A stretch of 64,000 bases of DNA from Gammaproteobacteria bacterium (lineage in GTDB: Bacteria > Pseudomonadota > Gammaproteobacteria > Eutrophobiales > Eutrophobiaceae): NCBI GenBank assembly GCA_011772965.1, contig WVYN01000080.1, positions 86,606 through 150,605 on the forward strand, written 5' to 3'. Both the position numbers and the translations under genes were made by a program. This document shows, piece after piece, positions 1 through 7,657 of this stretch. Each line of letters starts with the position of its first letter. Position 1 is the first letter of the stretch. The notes under the pieces are model-generated. The model searched no databases, had not been told where the DNA came from, and saw only the letters and a list, made by a program, of their open reading frames with translations.

Positions 1-225
1 GTACTTGAGAAAATTGCGGCAGAAATACGATCAGGATCCGATAACTATAAAAAACTGGTGCAGCAAGGGAAGAAGACTCTGACCAGGGCCGGACTCAAAA
101 CGGATTATCTTGACGTGGCAGATGCAGAGACTCTGGGTGAGCCCGGGGATGGGGATCTGGTGGTTCTCGTTGCTGCTGTAATTGGCAAGGCAAGGCTGAT
201 TGATAATGTTACTATCAGGCGTTGA
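1..225 (+). CDS. panC: Pantothenate synthetase, C-terminal fragment (cut by window edge)
   Basis: The reading frame is open from base 1 and ends at TGA 223-225, giving the last 74 residues. The end reads [17 protein letters not shown], the conserved C-terminal signature of pantothenate synthetase, which joins pantoate and beta-alanine using ATP in coenzyme A synthesis. The catalytic N-terminal nucleotide-binding domain lies outside the window. panD follows 59 bp downstream on the same strand, and its product supplies the beta-alanine, so the pair is very probably one operon. Confidence 0.93.
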   Translation, partial: VLEKIAAEIRSGSDNYKKLVQQGKKTLTRAGLKTDYLDVADAETLGEPGDGDLVVLVAAVIGKARLIDNVTIRR

Positions 226-284
226 ACCACGACCAGTTTTCGTACATACTTCTCGATTCAAATTCACATTTTCACTGTTTAAGC

Positions 285-665
285 ATGCAAGTCACTGTTT
301 TAAAAGCTAAATTTCACTCCGCCTGCGTGACCCACGCTGAGCTTGAATATGATGGTTCATGTGCCATAGATGGTGCTTTGCTCGACAAAGCCGGTATTCT
401 TGAATACGAACAGATCCAGATTTACAACATTAATAATGGCGAGCGTTTTATCACCTATGCGATACGCGCTGAGGACAATTCCCACATAGTTTCCGTGAAC
501 GGTGCTGCAGCACATAAGGCCAGTCCGGGTGACCGGGTCATCATTTGTGCCTATGGCGTGATTAATGAATCTGAAGTTAAGAAATTTAAACCCACACTAA
601 TTTATCTGGATGAAGAAAACCACATCGATCGCATCCAGGATCATATACCTGTACAGGCGGCCTAA
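285..665 (+). CDS. panD: Aspartate 1-decarboxylase precursor
   Basis: This 126-residue product decarboxylates L-aspartate to beta-alanine for pantothenate synthesis in the cytoplasm. It matches the family along its whole length, including YDGSCAIDG, where the pro-enzyme cleaves itself between Gly24 and Ser25 to form the pyruvoyl cofactor, and the core [13 protein letters not shown]. The ATG at 285 is chosen because it puts Ser25 at the usual family position. A TTG at 222 would add 21 unrelated residues and overlap the panC stop. The ribosome site in front of 285 is poor, so coupling to panC translation is possible. Confidence 0.96.
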   Translation: MQVTVLKAKFHSACVTHAELEYDGSCAIDGALLDKAGILEYEQIQIYNINNGERFITYAIRAEDNSHIVSVNGAAAHKASPGDRVIICAYGVINESEVKKFKPTLIYLDEENHIDRIQDHIPVQAA

Positions 666-728
666 CAAACAAGTTGCTTACCGGCCCTCTGGTTCCCCGG
701 GCCTCAACCTTTCCATATTACCTTTACG

Positions 729-762
729 TCACAGACAGCATACTATTGGTCTGTGAGATTTT
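729..762 (+). terminator. Candidate Rho-independent terminator after panD
   Basis: A perfect 8-bp inverted repeat (TCACAGAC at 729-736, GTCTGTGA at 749-756) encloses a 12-nt loop and is followed by GATTTT. It lies in the 115-bp gap between panD and the next gene. The T-tract is short, so this may be a weak terminator or only a hairpin. Confidence 0.4.
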
Positions 763-780
763 GCTGCTAATTTAAAAATC

Positions 781-1533
781 ATGAGTGACCCGGAATTACA
801 TACGGCCGCTGTCATCATTATCGGTAATGAAATTTTGTCAGGCCGCACAAAGGACCAGAATCTGGACTATATCGGTCAACGCCTCGATAAGCTGGGTATC
901 GCCCTTATGGAGGCCCGCATAATTCCTGATGATGAAAAAGTGATCATGGAAACGATCAATTCCCTGCGCCAATCTTTTACGTACGTTTTTACCACCGGCG
1001 GTATCGGTCCGACTCACGATGATATTACCTCGGCTTCAGTGGCCAAGGCATTTTCGGTTCAACTTAAAGAGAACCCCGAGGCTGTGCAATCACTCAGATC
1101 CTATTATGATGAAGGCAGTATTAACGATGCCCGCATGAAAATGGCCCTGATACCTGAAGGTGCCGTTTTGATCAAAAATCCTGTCAGTGGTGCGCCAGGT
1201 TTTCAACTGGATAATGTATTTGTACTCCCCGGTGTGCCCTTGATTTTGAAGGCCATGTTTGAAGGCATTGAAAACAGGCTGATTGGAGGTGCACCGATCC
1301 TGAGTGAGTCTGTGACTTGTAATCTCAGGGAAGGGCAAATAGCTGGTGCGCTTGGTAAAATTCAGAATAATTTTCCAGTTGTCAGTATTGGCAGTTACCC
1401 GTTTTTCAAGCGGAGCAGGCTGGGTGTCAATCTGGTGCTGAGATCCAAGGATGAATCTGCTTTGCAATTGGCAGCAAATGAAGTGCGCCAGATGGTGCAG
1501 GCACTGGGTGGGAAACTTTACGAAGCTCCCTGA
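781..1533 (+). CDS. CinA-type molybdopterin-binding-fold protein
   Basis: This 250-residue protein consists of the N-terminal (COG1058, MoaB/MogA-like) domain of the competence/damage-inducible protein CinA. Visible motifs are GNEILSGRTKD at 15-25 and TTGGIGPTHDD at 71-81, the loop that contacts phosphate in this fold. It lacks the C-terminal CinA nicotinamide-nucleotide deamidase domain, as do the YfaY-like family members. The exact substrate cannot be read from the sequence; family members have been linked to nucleotide repair, such as ADP-ribose or NMN handling. It sits 42 bp before the antiporter gene on the same strand. Confidence 0.85.
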   Translation: MSDPELHTAAVIIIGNEILSGRTKDQNLDYIGQRLDKLGIALMEARIIPDDEKVIMETINSLRQSFTYVFTTGGIGPTHDDITSASVAKAFSVQLKENPEAVQSLRSYYDEGSINDARMKMALIPEGAVLIKNPVSGAPGFQLDNVFVLPGVPLILKAMFEGIENRLIGGAPILSESVTCNLREGQIAGALGKIQNNFPVVSIGSYPFFKRSRLGVNLVLRSKDESALQLAANEVRQMVQALGGKLYEAP

Positions 1534-1575
1534 TGATAAACCGAAATCAGCGCAGGAAAGTTTTACGCAATCTTC

Positions 1576-3246
1576 ATGAATGACATTATTCTCATACTTT
1601 CCCTCTCAGTACTTTCCGTACTGGTTGTTCAGCGTTTTCATTTGCCGGCTATTATCGGTTATTTACTGGTTGGTACAATAATTGGTCCTCACGCTTTTGG
1701 TCTCATCGAATTTTCAGAAACAACACGTTCTCTTGGTGAGATTGGTGTGGTGTTCCTGTTATTTACAATCGGGCTAGATTTCTCTATTGCGCAGCTACGT
1801 TCTTTTAAAACGACACTTTTTGGACTGGGCAGCGCACAAGTGCTTGTCGGAACCGTATTCGGTGGTTGGATTGCCTGGTATCTGGGTATTGAATGGAAAA
1901 CTGCAATTATTGTCGGTGGAGCTCTGGCACTATCATCTACCGCGATTGTCATTAAGCAACTTACAGATCAACTTGAACTCAAAACGAGGCATGGCAGGGC
2001 TTCACTTGGAATTTTGTTGTTCCAGGATCTGGCAGCTGTGCCTTTCCTGGTTTTAATCCCGATATTTGCTGCCGGTAACGAGTCAGTCGGTACACCATTA
2101 TTGCTGGCATTTATAAAGGGACTGATCGCTTTTTTTGCTATTCTATTCGTTGGGCGCTTTGTTTTAAGACCAGTTTTTCATCTGGTAGCCGGTACCCGTT
2201 CCGAGGAACTCTTTACTATAACGGTTTTACTCATTTCATTGGCGGCGGCATGGGTGACTCATCTGCTTGGCCTTTCGCTCGCGCTTGGAGCCTTTCTTGC
2301 CGGAATGATGTTGAGTGAAACAGAATATCGTCACCAGATAGAGGCTGAAATCAGGCCTTTCAGGGATATTTTGCTGGCATTGTTTTTTATTACGGTAGGT
2401 ATGCAACTTAACTTGTTAATGCTGCCGGAAATTTGGCATTGGGTGCTATTGCTGGTAGCCGGATTGATCATTGGTAAAGGCTTGGTCATTTATTTTTTAC
2501 TATTACTTTTTGGTCAAAGTAGAGATGTTGCAAGTCGAACGGGCGCAATTCTTGCCAATGGCGGTGAATTCGGTATTGCTTTATTGACCCTGGCGGTTAT
2601 TACAAATCTGATCAATTACCAGGATACCCAGCCAATACTTGCTGCGTTGATACTGTCCATGGTGATCGCCCCGCTATTGATACGCAAAAATCATGTTTTC
2701 AGCAACTTGATTATGAAGAAAGATATTGAGGCCGGGGAAGATTTACCCGGACAAATCGCAGAGGGTGTAGGGATGCTGGAAGACCATATTGTCATTTGCG
2801 GGTATGGCAATGTGGGCAAGCAAATTGCCACAATCCTGGAGCATAATGACTATGCTTATATTTGTTTAGACAATAATATTGAAGTTGTAAAAAAAGCCTG
2901 GCTCGAAGATGAGCCTGTTTTCTACGGGGATGCGAGAAAACCCAGGATCCTGTCTGCCGCTAAACTTGTCCATGCGCGAGCACTGATGATATGTATAGAT
3001 TCTGAAGAAAATGCCCTGCAAATACTTAAGCAGGCCAGAAAAATCAGCATGTGCTCGGTATACGTCAGGATCCGATCTGAGCAGTCAGCTGATATTTTCA
3101 TGACCGAAGGTGCAACTGAAATCGTAGCCGAAACGCTGGAGACCGGATCGATGATGGCAGCACAGCTTCTCATTGGGATGGACAGGGAACCCAAGGAAGT
3201 CTTTGACCAGGTTGCCCGGTCCAGGAAGCAATATTTTGGTGGTTAG
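1576..3246 (+). CDS. CPA2-family monovalent cation:proton antiporter (KefB/YbaL type)
   Basis: The 556-residue protein has about twelve hydrophobic segments over residues 1-375 forming a Na+/H+-exchanger-type transport domain. A cytoplasmic TrkA-N/RCK domain follows from about residue 403, with the Rossmann motif CGYGNVG at 408-414. Proteins of this layout exchange K+ or Na+ for protons across the inner membrane, often under nucleotide or glutathione control. The C-terminal TrkA-C part is missing and the length fits the shorter YbaL/KefB-like subgroup. The ectoine genes lie about 1.5 kb away, so a role in salt or pH balance is plausible, but the ion transported is not determinable from the sequence. 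Confidence 0.88.
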   Translation: MNDIILILSLSVLSVLVVQRFHLPAIIGYLLVGTIIGPHAFGLIEFSETTRSLGEIGVVFLLFTIGLDFSIAQLRSFKTTLFGLGSAQVLVGTVFGGWIAWYLGIEWKTAIIVGGALALSSTAIVIKQLTDQLELKTRHGRASLGILLFQDLAAVPFLVLIPIFAAGNESVGTPLLLAFIKGLIAFFAILFVGRFVLRPVFHLVAGTRSEELFTITVLLISLAAAWVTHLLGLSLALGAFLAGMMLSETEYRHQIEAEIRPFRDILLALFFITVGMQLNLLMLPEIWHWVLLLVAGLIIGKGLVIYFLLLLFGQSRDVASRTGAILANGGEFGIALLTLAVITNLINYQDTQPILAALILSMVIAPLLIRKNHVFSNLIMKKDIEAGEDLPGQIAEGVGMLEDHIVICGYGNVGKQIATILEHNDYAYICLDNNIEVVKKAWLEDEPVFYGDARKPRILSAAKLVHARALMICIDSEENALQILKQARKISMCSVYVRIRSEQSADIFMTEGATEIVAETLETGSMMAAQLLIGMDREPKEVFDQVARSRKQYFGG

Positions 3247-3263
3247 GGCCTTATGGCCCTGTT
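3245..3263 (+). terminator. Small hairpin at the end of the antiporter gene
   Basis: AGGGCC at 3245-3250 and GGCCCT at 3255-3260 form a 6-bp stem with a TTAT loop, starting in the antiporter stop codon. No real T-run follows, so termination is uncertain. A 9-bp direct repeat (CTGTTAAGT at 3259 and 3274) overlaps its 3' side. Confidence 0.25.
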
Positions 3264-3338
3264 AAGTGCTATGCTGTTAAGTAATAGCTGGCAAATAATT
3301 CTTCACTAGAAAAATAAGGGATTTGTTAAGGTTCTTAA

Positions 3339-4100
3339 ATGACTCATCCAGCCCAAACCATTGACTTTCATAAATTCAAGGTATCCTGTAAAGCCTGTAG
3401 TTTGCAGGAGCTTTGTCTTCCCAGAGGCCTTGATTCCTCCGGCATGGACAGGCTGGAAGAAATTGTAAAACGCTCCCGGCCTGTGCAGCGGGGTGATTTG
3501 ATCTTCAGGGCAGGTGATAAACTCATCAATATCTACGCTGTGAGATCAGGTACCGTCAAACTTTCCATGCTGGATGAAAGTGGCGCTGATCAGATTCTTG
3601 GATTTATATTTCCGGGAGAGATAATCGGTCTTGATGGCATTGACAAACAGGTACACCAGGTATCGGCAACAGCGATTGAAGTGGCGACTTACTGCTCTTT
3701 TCCATTTAGCAGCATCAATAACATTTGCAAGCAAATTCCGGATTTGCAGATGCAACTTATGAGACTCATGAGCCGGCAATTGACAGCCGAGAATGAATTG
3801 ATTTTGACAATCGGCAAGAAGAATGCTGACGAGAAGATTGCAATTTTTTTGTTAAGCCTGTCAGCCAGGTTCCATACACTGGGTTTTTCCGCGTCAGAAT
3901 TCAAACTATCCATGTCCAGACAAGATATTGCCAATTATCTGGGATTAACCATTGAGACTGTAAGCCGGGTATTCAGCCGTCTTCAGCGGGATGGTATTAT
4001 CAAGATTGACAGAAAAATGGTCACCATTCAGGACCGGGATGCATTGGTCAGTGTATCAATCAGCTGCCAGACAGCAAAGAAGCTAACCGGCCACGATTGA
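3339..4100 (+). CDS. fnr: FNR-type oxygen-sensing transcription regulator
   Basis: This 253-residue Crp/Fnr-family protein carries all four cysteines that bind the oxygen-labile [4Fe-4S] cluster of true FNR: Cys17, Cys20 and Cys26 in CKACSLQELC, and Cys119. A cyclic-nucleotide-binding-type beta-barrel spans about residues 35-150, followed by a dimerisation helix. The helix-turn-helix (about 192-216) contains ETVSR at 206-210, the recognition residues that read TTGAT-N4-ATCAA sites. It should activate anaerobic or microaerobic genes when oxygen is low. In many gammaproteobacteria fnr sits beside the cbb3 oxidase accessory genes; here only a SafE-like stump remains downstream. No clear FNR box was found at its own promoter. 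Confidence 0.95.
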   Translation: MTHPAQTIDFHKFKVSCKACSLQELCLPRGLDSSGMDRLEEIVKRSRPVQRGDLIFRAGDKLINIYAVRSGTVKLSMLDESGADQILGFIFPGEIIGLDGIDKQVHQVSATAIEVATYCSFPFSSINNICKQIPDLQMQLMRLMSRQLTAENELILTIGKKNADEKIAIFLLSLSARFHTLGFSASEFKLSMSRQDIANYLGLTIETVSRVFSRLQRDGIIKIDRKMVTIQDRDALVSVSISCQTAKKLTGHD

Positions 4101-4158
4101 CAGTTTATAAACGGAATTTATCCCAACAGGCATTCACTTCGCTAATCCAGTGATTGAT

Positions 4159-4239
4159 GTGTTCAACATTATCATTGCGTTCAATCTCGGTCTTTTCAGT
4201 ACACTGCATTGTCTCGGGATGTGCGGTGGTATTTACTGA
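4159..4239 (+). pseudogene. Truncated SafE/TauE-type (sulfite exporter family) membrane gene, N-terminal stump
   Basis: Fifty-eight bases after fnr a frame beginning at GTG 4159 (or GTG 4150) encodes only 26 residues. These include LGLFSTLHCLGMCGGI, the first membrane helix and signature loop of the SafE/TauE family proteins that accompany cbb3-oxidase maturation genes and fnr in many gammaproteobacteria. The frame then hits TGA at 4237-4239, and none of the remaining roughly 200 residues of the family can be recognised before ectC begins at 4318 on the other strand. I read this as the surviving 5' end of a gene cut off by a rearrangement that brought in, or joined to, the ectoine operon. Confidence 0.7.
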
Positions 4240-4277
4240 TTGAATCGCAGGCGTGGCGCCTTCTGCCGGACTATCGG

Positions 4278-4296
4278 ACAAAAGGCTAGCCTTTGT
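4278..4296 (-). terminator. Candidate hairpin downstream of ectC
   Basis: Bases 4281-4294 are a perfect 14-nt palindrome (AAAGGCTAGCCTTT), extendable with one bulge to 4278-4296. It lies 22 bp beyond the ectC stop on the minus strand. It could end the ectRABC transcript, but there is no uninterrupted T-run. Confidence 0.35.
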
Positions 4297-4317
4297 TGCA
4301 ATTACGCCTCTAGCTCA

Positions 4318-4713
4318 TTAAACATTCTCAACCAGCTCGTATGATCCATCCTTATCGTGGACTTCCCGCCCGGTGATTGGCGGATTAAATACGCAAACCA
4401 TTCTCATTTCCTCATTGGCACGCAGAATATGGCGATCATGATTGTTAAGTGCATATAGCGTCCCATCACTGATGGAATGTGTTTCGCCTGATTCCAGGTT
4501 CTGGATCTCGCCTTTGCCAGCGATGCAATATACTGCTTCAAGATGATTCTTGTACCAGAGTTTCAAATCATGACCCGGATGAATCAGGGTGTCATGCATG
4601 GAAAATCCCATGCCGTCCTTTTTCAGTAATAGACGACGGCTGGTCCACTCCCCCTGATCGGGTTTGACTTCACTATTGGTGCCAATAATATCTTTCAGTC
4701 TTTTTATTATCAT
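4318..4713 (-). CDS. ectC: L-ectoine synthase
   Basis: A 131-residue cupin-fold protein, the usual length for EctC. It closes N-gamma-acetyl-diaminobutyrate to ectoine with loss of water, the last step of synthesis of this osmoprotectant. Recognisable family features are the MHDTLIHPG stretch, the WYKNHLEAVYCIAGKGE metal-binding cupin segment and the C-terminal VFNPPITGREVHD. Its ATG overlaps the ectB stop by 4 bp (ATGA), showing translational coupling. No ectD (hydroxylase) follows, so only ectoine, not hydroxyectoine, is expected from this locus. Confidence 0.97.
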   Translation of the reverse strand: MIIKRLKDIIGTNSEVKPDQGEWTSRRLLLKKDGMGFSMHDTLIHPGHDLKLWYKNHLEAVYCIAGKGEIQNLESGETHSISDGTLYALNNHDRHILRANEEMRMVCVFNPPITGREVHDKDGSYELVENV

Positions 4714-5987
4714 GCAGTCGCCTTGGTATAAGCTTTTTTGCGTTCATCAAGGAGTTGCCCGATTGATTTCTCTATGATGGCCAGCCCTTCTTTCAGGGTT
4801 ACTTCATCAATAGTCAATGGTGGCAATAGCTTGAGTACATCATCGTCAGCGCCTGATAATTCAATAACCAGGCCGTTTTCAAAGCATTTTTTGGAAAGTT
4901 CGCCGCAGAAACCAAGTTCCGGTATATGCAGGCCATTGATCATGCCTCTGCCACGGGCTACAGCATCAAGCTCGGGAAACTGGTCTTTCATCTGGCGCAG
5001 TTCATCCTGGATGATGCCGGCCTTATGCTTGACGGAATCCGCCAGTTTATTGTTGTCCCAGTAAGTAAGTGCTTGCGTAGAGGCTACGAAAGCCAGGTTA
5101 TTGCCACGGAACGTACCCGTATGCTCCCCGGGACGCCATTGATCAAGCTCGCTGCGCATGAGAACAATGGCCAGTGGCAGCCCGCCACCGATGGATTTCG
5201 ACATGGTAATAATATCCGGGGTAATGCCGGCTTCCTCGAAACTGAAGAAGGTGCCGGTACGGCCATTACCGACCTGGATATCATCAACTATCAAAAGGAT
5301 ATCCATCTCCCGGCAGAGCTTTTCAAGATCCCGTAACCATTGATTTGATGCGACCTTGACACCGCCCTCGGCCTGCACCGTTTCCAGGATAACGGCAGCG
5401 GGAAGATCAATACCACTACTGTTGTCTTCCAGAAACTTTCTGAGGTAATCAACCGTATTTACATCGGGACCAAGATAGCCATCAAACGGCATATGATCCA
5501 CGTTCGCCCGCACATAGAATGCTTCGTCCTTGTAGAAGTTATTACCGGTCACTGAAAGAGAACCCATTGTTAAACCGTGAAAGGCGTTGGTGAAGGCAAT
5601 GACATTGGAACGGCCCTTTACCATACGGGCCAGCTTCAGTGCTGTTTCAACTGCATTGGTACCGGTCGGCCCGGTAAACTGGATCTTATAACTTAAGTTG
5701 CGGGGTTCAAGTATGGTGTCACGGAACTTTTGCAGGAAGGCTTGTTTGGCCTTGGTTGCCTTGTCCAGCCCATGCACAATACCCATACGCTGCAGGTACT
5801 CAATCACAGCATCGTTTATTAACGGGTTGTTATGTCCATAATTCAGGGTGCCGGCACCGGCGAAAAAGTCAATGTACTTGTTACCCTGTTCATCAAACAG
5901 ATGGCTGCCTTCAGCAGTATCAAAGATCACGGGGAATGATCTGACATAACTCCTGACTTCTGATTCCAGCTCTTCAAATATTCTCAT
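4710..5987 (-). CDS. ectB: L-2,4-diaminobutyrate transaminase (ectoine pathway)
   Basis: This 425-residue class III aminotransferase converts aspartate semialdehyde to L-2,4-diaminobutyrate with glutamate as amino donor, the first committed ectoine step. The PLP-binding lysine is Lys264 in TMSKSIGGGLPLA, and the N-terminal YIDFFAGAGTLNYGHN block is characteristic of EctB. It lies 29 bp after ectA and overlaps ectC by 4 bp. No ectoine-specific aspartokinase gene is present in the cluster, so aspartate semialdehyde must come from the general pathway elsewhere. Confidence 0.97.
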   Translation of the reverse strand: MRIFEELESEVRSYVRSFPVIFDTAEGSHLFDEQGNKYIDFFAGAGTLNYGHNNPLINDAVIEYLQRMGIVHGLDKATKAKQAFLQKFRDTILEPRNLSYKIQFTGPTGTNAVETALKLARMVKGRSNVIAFTNAFHGLTMGSLSVTGNNFYKDEAFYVRANVDHMPFDGYLGPDVNTVDYLRKFLEDNSSGIDLPAAVILETVQAEGGVKVASNQWLRDLEKLCREMDILLIVDDIQVGNGRTGTFFSFEEAGITPDIITMSKSIGGGLPLAIVLMRSELDQWRPGEHTGTFRGNNLAFVASTQALTYWDNNKLADSVKHKAGIIQDELRQMKDQFPELDAVARGRGMINGLHIPELGFCGELSKKCFENGLVIELSGADDDVLKLLPPLTIDEVTLKEGLAIIEKSIGQLLDERKKAYTKATA

Positions 5988-6016
5988 AGGAACTACTCCT
6001 GTAAATGTTAATTCTG

Positions 6017-6553
6017 TTAATAAGGGCCAATAGTCAACAGGTCTTCCTGCTCATGTCCGCCGCCGGGGAGCATGCCGCTACTGAAACCCTCAGTAATTTT
6101 CAATTCTGTTTTCAATTCTCTCGCCAGAGAGTCGAACAACGCCAAAGATGCCTTGTTAGACGGAGAAACCGTTGCCTGTATCCTGTTGATTGCCTTGCCG
6201 GCATCAGAATCCAAGAGTTTCTTAAGTAATCGTTTTCCAACTCCCTTGCCACGCGTTTTTGAAGAAACCGCCACCTGCCAGATAAACAATGTGTCATCTG
6301 TTTCCGGTAAAACATAGGCGGATACAAAACCGACCAGCTCATTGCCTTGCCACGCTGTCATGCAGGTTTTTTTGAAATGATCACAAAGGAGGATATAGCA
6401 ATAGGCAGAATTCAGGTCGAGGACGCCGGTCTCCTTCACCAATTGCCATACTTTCTGGCCGTCTTTTGCGGCAGGATGCTGAAAAATCAGCTCATCCCGC
6501 ACAGGGTTGATTTTATTGGTGCCGGATTCCACGGCTGTAGTTTGATGGTTCAT
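6017..6553 (-). CDS. ectA: L-2,4-diaminobutyrate N-acetyltransferase
   Basis: A 178-residue GNAT-fold enzyme that acetylates diaminobutyrate with acetyl-CoA. The acetyl-CoA-binding motif A is visible as RGKGVGKRLL at 101-110, and the central IWQVAVSS and C-terminal ATVSPSNKASLALFD segments are typical of EctA. Its start ATG overlaps the ectR stop by 4 bp (6550-6553), so the acetyltransferase is translated together with the regulator. A rather long N-terminal lead of about 20 residues precedes the first conserved block. Confidence 0.96.
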   Translation of the reverse strand: MNHQTTAVESGTNKINPVRDELIFQHPAAKDGQKVWQLVKETGVLDLNSAYCYILLCDHFKKTCMTAWQGNELVGFVSAYVLPETDDTLFIWQVAVSSKTRGKGVGKRLLKKLLDSDAGKAINRIQATVSPSNKASLALFDSLARELKTELKITEGFSSGMLPGGGHEQEDLLTIGPY

Positions 6554-7119
6554 GAGCTTGCATCCTCAATTCTTCCCGGTTTGCCCTCATGACGGTTTTT
6601 TTTTCCTTTGTCCGTCATCGACAAATCTGACACATTACCCGGTGTCGAAATCGGCCCGCTGGTCAGCATGGGTGAAGAGTCTATTTCACGCGCATCCATC
6701 ATTTCTGCAATCTTGTGCAGGGCACCGATGAGTTGTAACTGCTCCCATTTTTTCAGCTGGTTAAATTCACCGGCGAATGATTCCTGCAGCAACGGGGGTG
6801 AATCCGAGAGTTTTTCCTTGGCCAGACGCGTCACGGTAACCCAGACGCAACGTCGGTCCTGTTCCGAACGGATCCGTTGAACCATGCCGTATTTTTCCAG
6901 TCGATTGAGTATATCGGTCACGGTGGGCTTGCTGAGGTTAACCTGCTCGGCCAGCTGGCCCACGGTAGTTTCGCCGAGCTGAATCAGCACCTTGAGGATA
7001 AAGATCTGTGGTCCGGTCAGCCCGTGTGTGCGGACCAGCTGCCGTGACTGTAATTCGATGGCGCGGACGATACGTCTCAGAGACATCAAGACTTCATCAC
7101 ATAAGTCATTGGAATTCAC
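6550..7119 (-). CDS. ectR: MarR-family regulator heading the ectoine operon
   Basis: This 189-residue MarR-family protein has a winged helix-turn-helix at about residues 50-98, with recognition helix LSKPTVTDILNRLEKYG and the wing tip DRR at 88-90. As first gene of ectR-ectA-ectB-ectC it corresponds to EctR, described in halophilic methanotrophs and other gammaproteobacteria as a repressor of the ectoine genes. The start is GTG at 7119. The last 40 or so residues form a polar, probably disordered tail (STPGNVSDLSMTDKGKKNRH) beyond the usual MarR fold. The 4-bp overlap with ectA implies the regulator is made whenever the pathway is expressed, giving autoregulation. Confidence 0.9.
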   Translation of the reverse strand: MNSNDLCDEVLMSLRRIVRAIELQSRQLVRTHGLTGPQIFILKVLIQLGETTVGQLAEQVNLSKPTVTDILNRLEKYGMVQRIRSEQDRRCVWVTVTRLAKEKLSDSPPLLQESFAGEFNQLKKWEQLQLIGALHKIAEMMDAREIDSSPMLTSGPISTPGNVSDLSMTDKGKKNRHEGKPGRIEDASS

Positions 7120-7166
7120 GAAACAATTTCCCGGTCAGTCATACCGCCTATTTAATGAGGACACGA

Positions 7167-7217
7167 ATTATAATACAGAATGTGCAAATAATCTAACTAT
7201 ATGATAAAAAAATAGTT
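7167..7217 (-). promoter_or_regulatory. Candidate ectR promoter and EctR operator
   Basis: Reading towards ectR, a perfect -10 hexamer TATAAT lies at 7172-7167, with a weak -35 (about TTAGAT) near 7196-7191. An inverted repeat AACTAT (7195-7200), 11-nt spacer, ATAGTT (7212-7217) overlaps and extends upstream of the -35 region. That is a good place for a MarR-type dimer to block transcription. The surrounding 190 bp between ectR and the divergent lipoprotein gene is AT-rich and has no other clear signal. Confidence 0.5.
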
Positions 7218-7309
7218 TTTTCTGTAAGCATATAAAAAATGACATAAAATTCATTAGGGTCGAAATAAATTACCCACTTATGCTTTTAATTTTTTAAAGA
7301 GAGGTAAAC

Positions 7310-7594
7310 ATGCGAAATTTTATACTTCTGTTCGGACTTTCCTTCCTGCTGGCAGCCTGTGGACAGGATGATTCCACCACGGCTACCGATACCATGCCCG
7401 AGAAAGCGGACCAAGCCATGAAAGTCGTTGATCACACCCTTGATGAGGCTGAGTTTGAGTTGCGTCGCTCGATTAACGGTTGGGAACGAATCATTGAATC
7501 CTACCAGGAGCAGGGTGTGGATACATCCGAGGCCGAGGAAGAAAAGTCAAAACTCGAAAAAGAACTGCTAGAGCTGTTAACCAGCAAAGAATAA
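7310..7594 (+). CDS. Small lipoprotein of unknown function
   Basis: A 94-residue protein with a clear lipoprotein signal: MRNFILLFGLSFLLAAC, with lipobox LAAC and lipidated Cys17. The mature part is acidic, without cysteine, and from about residue 40 predicted to be one or two alpha-helices ending in a charged SEAEEEKSKLEKELLELL coiled-coil-like segment. A good ribosome site (AGAGAGG) precedes the ATG. It is divergent from ectR and shares its 190-bp upstream region, so co-regulation by salt is possible but unproven. I do not recognise the family. Confidence 0.7.
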   Translation: MRNFILLFGLSFLLAACGQDDSTTATDTMPEKADQAMKVVDHTLDEAEFELRRSINGWERIIESYQEQGVDTSEAEEEKSKLEKELLELLTSKE

Positions 7595-7625
7595 CCATCA
7601 AATAAAGCCGTCACGGTAACGGGGT

Positions 7626-7657
7626 CGTCTTGTCAGGAAACGTCATTCCACAAGACG
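7626..7657. repeat. Inverted repeat between convergent lipoprotein gene and rimO
   Basis: CGTCTTGT at 7626-7633 is repeated inverted as ACAAGACG at 7650-7657 around a 16-nt loop; the rimO stop codon (7643-7645) lies in the loop. It may form a hairpin in transcripts from either side. There is no T-run. Confidence 0.3.

Noticed and set aside
222..284. N-terminal extension of panD from TTG 222
   Set aside because: The 21 added residues have no homology, and the self-cleavage serine falls at position 25 only when ATG 285 is used.
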